Source: Candidatus Woesearchaeota archaeon
Lineage (GTDB): Archaea > Nanobdellota > Nanobdellia > Woesearchaeales > DSVV01
DNA length: 7,972 bases
Direction of reading: 5' to 3'
Assembly: GCA_023267795.1 (NCBI GenBank)
Contig: JAHFMP010000008.1
Coordinates: forward strand, 1-7,972
Shown: positions 6,628 to 7,972 of the stretch, one piece after another
Layout of the letters: every line of letters starts with the position of its first letter
Numbering within the stretch: position 1 is the first letter of the stretch
The notes under the pieces: generated by a model
What the model saw: only the letters and a program-made list of their open reading frames with translations
Told to the model about the DNA's origin: nothing
Database searches by the model: none
Made by a program: the position numbers and the translations under genes

Positions 6628-7770
6628 ATGAATACACAAGTCGAGAATCCGCTGGATTCTGTTATGTACAGTTATACAACAGATAACAGTAGATTAGAGA
6701 TGGAGAATAGAATTCTTAAAGAAACAGTATCACACCTGCAAAATGAACTCAATAAATTCAGGCAACCTGCATTAATGGTTTGCGACATTATAGATATTAT
6801 TGAAAATAATGCAATCATTAAAACACCAAACGGCAATAAATTCTTTGTGAGCATCTCAAACCAATGTACTGATATCAAAAGTGGAGACACTGTTCTTGCA
6901 GAGCAAAAGAATCTGACAATTGTTAAAAAAATACCTGCGAATAAACGATTTCATGTAGAAAAGTTTGTGATTATGGAAAAGCCAACAACAAAATGGGAAG
7001 AAGTTGGTGGCTTAGAAAAAGAGATTCAGGAAATTATTGAAGTCATTGAACTTCCATTAAAAAATCCTGGATTGTTCAAAAAAGTTGGAATTGATCCTCC
7101 AAAAGGAATACTGCTTCATGGTCCGCCCGGAACAGGAAAAACATTGTTGGCAAAAGCAGTTGCTGCGTCCACAAATGCTACCTTTATTGAAATTGTTGGT
7201 TCTGAACTTGTTCAAAAATTTATTGGAGAAGGTGCAAAGCTTGTCAAAGAAATATTTGAATTAGCAAAAGAAAAATCACCTTCTATTGTTTTTATCGATG
7301 AAATTGATGCACTTGCAGCAAAGCGAATTGAACTTGGGACATCAGGAGAACGAGAAGTGCAGAGAACATTTATGCAACTATTATCAGAATTAGATGGCTT
7401 TAAACCATTGAGCAATGTGAAGATAATTGGATGCACCAACAGAAAAGATATACTTGACAATGCGATAATACGCCCTGGAAGATTGGACAGATTAATTGAA
7501 GTGAATCTGCCATCAAAAGAAGGGATTGCGCAGATTTTTAAAATTCACACAAAAAGAATGACATTAGACAAAAATATGAATACAGAAATTATTCTCAAGA
7601 AAACCCAAGGGATGAGTGGTGCAGAGATTCAGGCAATATGTACAGAAGCAGGATATTTTGCAATAAGAGAGAATAGAACACACATTCTTGAAAAAGATTT
7701 CCATGATGCCATTGCAAAGGTATTGAAAAAGGAAGAACAGGCTAAAGAGAGTTTGACAATGTTTGGTTAG
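6628..7770 (+). CDS. pan: Proteasome-activating nucleotidase (PAN/Rpt-type AAA ATPase)
   Basis: Hexameric ATPase that unfolds proteins and feeds them into the 20S proteasome, 380 residues. In order: a short coiled coil (about 20-45), the OB domain (about 48-105) entered through P47, the proline conserved at this junction, and one AAA+ domain. AAA+ motifs are Walker A GPPGTGKT (165-172), the aromatic pore loop KFIG (197-200), Walker B IVFIDEID (220-227), pore loop 2 near GEREVQRT (240-247), sensor 1 N271, and the arginine fingers R285 and R288 in RPGRLDR. One AAA domain behind a coiled coil and OB domain marks PAN/Rpt rather than Cdc48. It is shorter than the roughly 430-residue methanogen PAN, mainly through a reduced N-terminal coiled coil. 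The C-terminus is MFG, so the HbYX proteasome-docking motif has Phe in place of Tyr. The ATG is fixed by the TATA box; an ATG at 6621 is out of frame. The stop codon overlaps that of the convergent NUDIX gene. Confidence 0.95.
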   Translation: MNTQVENPLDSVMYSYTTDNSRLEMENRILKETVSHLQNELNKFRQPALMVCDIIDIIENNAIIKTPNGNKFFVSISNQCTDIKSGDTVLAEQKNLTIVKKIPANKRFHVEKFVIMEKPTTKWEEVGGLEKEIQEIIEVIELPLKNPGLFKKVGIDPPKGILLHGPPGTGKTLLAKAVAASTNATFIEIVGSELVQKFIGEGAKLVKEIFELAKEKSPSIVFIDEIDALAAKRIELGTSGEREVQRTFMQLLSELDGFKPLSNVKIIGCTNRKDILDNAIIRPGRLDRLIEVNLPSKEGIAQIFKIHTKRMTLDKNMNTEIILKKTQGMSGAEIQAICTEAGYFAIRENRTHILEKDFHDAIAKVLKKEEQAKESLTMFG

Positions 7771-7972
7771 AAATATTTTTCAATTACTTTCTTCAGAATA
7801 GTATCTTTCATTTCAAGTGTTTTTATCTTCTCTTTTGGAACCCATTCTGCATGGGTATGTTCATCACTGATGGTGTGATCTTCATTTGTTTCTTTAATGG
7901 TACAAAAATAGGTAATGCGCACAATCTGCTTTTCTTCATTTGTGAAAACTGTTGTTGCATCAAGAATTTGTT
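7767..7972 (-). CDS. NUDIX hydrolase, C-terminal part (runs off the right edge)
   Basis: The last 67 residues of a minus-strand protein, read in frame from 7970 down to the TAA at 7769-7767. The stretch RITYFCTIKET is a beta strand typical of the NUDIX fold, and SDEHTHAEWVPKEKI (35-49 of the visible part) is the common NUDIX C-terminal pattern of an acidic E-H segment followed by a W-V strand and a charged helix. The diagnostic NUDIX box with its metal-binding glutamates would lie upstream, outside the window, so activity and substrate cannot be judged. Members of the family hydrolyse nucleoside diphosphate derivatives such as damaged or signalling nucleotides. Its TAA and the TAG of pan share bases 7767-7770 on opposite strands, so the two genes are convergent with no spacer. 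Confidence 0.75.
   Translation of the reverse strand, partial: QILDATTVFTNEEKQIVRITYFCTIKETNEDHTISDEHTHAEWVPKEKIKTLEMKDTILKKVIEKYF

Noticed and set aside
6621..6630. ATG at 6621 as an upstream start for pan
   Set aside because: It is out of frame with pan, and ATG at 6628 keeps the TATA spacing and opens the correct frame.
5533..7770. pepQ and pan as one operon
   Set aside because: They are collinear and close, but a T8 tract overlaps the pepQ stop and a full TATA box sits at the right distance before pan. Read-through is possible, but separate transcripts are more likely.
1..7972. Mobile elements, CRISPR arrays, tRNA genes or defence systems
   Set aside because: No direct-repeat arrays, transposase or integrase motifs, or tRNA-like cloverleafs were seen, and coding sequence leaves no gap longer than 112 bases.

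Overview
The window looks like a piece of an AT-rich archaeal chromosome, probably from a small-genome DPANN lineage (Woesearchaeota/Pacearchaeota/Nanoarchaeota-like). The lineage is inferred; I could not run a phylogeny. The archaeal assignment rests on an ABCE1/Rli1 ribosome-recycling ATPase, an archaeal/eukaryal-type tyrosyl-tRNA synthetase, a proteasome-activating nucleotidase (PAN), and TATA-box promoters placed for leaderless mRNAs. I found no tRNA, rRNA, CRISPR array, insertion sequence or phage gene. Genes are tightly packed: the longest stretch without a gene is 112 bases.

Layout from left to right. (1) The N-terminal third of ABCE1 on the minus strand, cut by the window edge. (2) A two-gene minus-strand operon: an ABC ATPase, then 4 bases later an ABC-2 permease with a large, sequon-rich extracytoplasmic domain. 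(3) tyrS on the plus strand, divergent from the ABC operon across 62 bases. (4) An M16 zinc peptidase on the minus strand, convergent with tyrS. (5) An M24 Xaa-Pro dipeptidase on the plus strand, divergent from M16 across 42 bases that hold two interlocked promoters. (6) pan on the plus strand with its own promoter. (7) The C-terminal end of a NUDIX hydrolase on the minus strand, whose stop codon overlaps the pan stop codon.

Functionally the window splits into translation (ABCE1, TyrRS), a membrane exporter, and a protein-turnover block (M16 peptidase, Xaa-Pro dipeptidase, PAN). PAN unfolds substrates for the 20S proteasome, and the two peptidases could act further down in peptide breakdown; that link is inferred from position only. 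The regulatory layout is very regular: TATA-like boxes centred about 25 to 28 bases upstream of six start codons, with almost no room for 5' leaders. This spacing also selects GTG at 5533 as the likely start of the dipeptidase.

I see no clearly new multi-gene system. The best leads are the glycosylation-sequon-rich permease ectodomain, the interlocked M16/dipeptidase promoters, the Phe-variant HbYX tail of PAN, and an orphan Shine-Dalgarno-like sequence behind tyrS.
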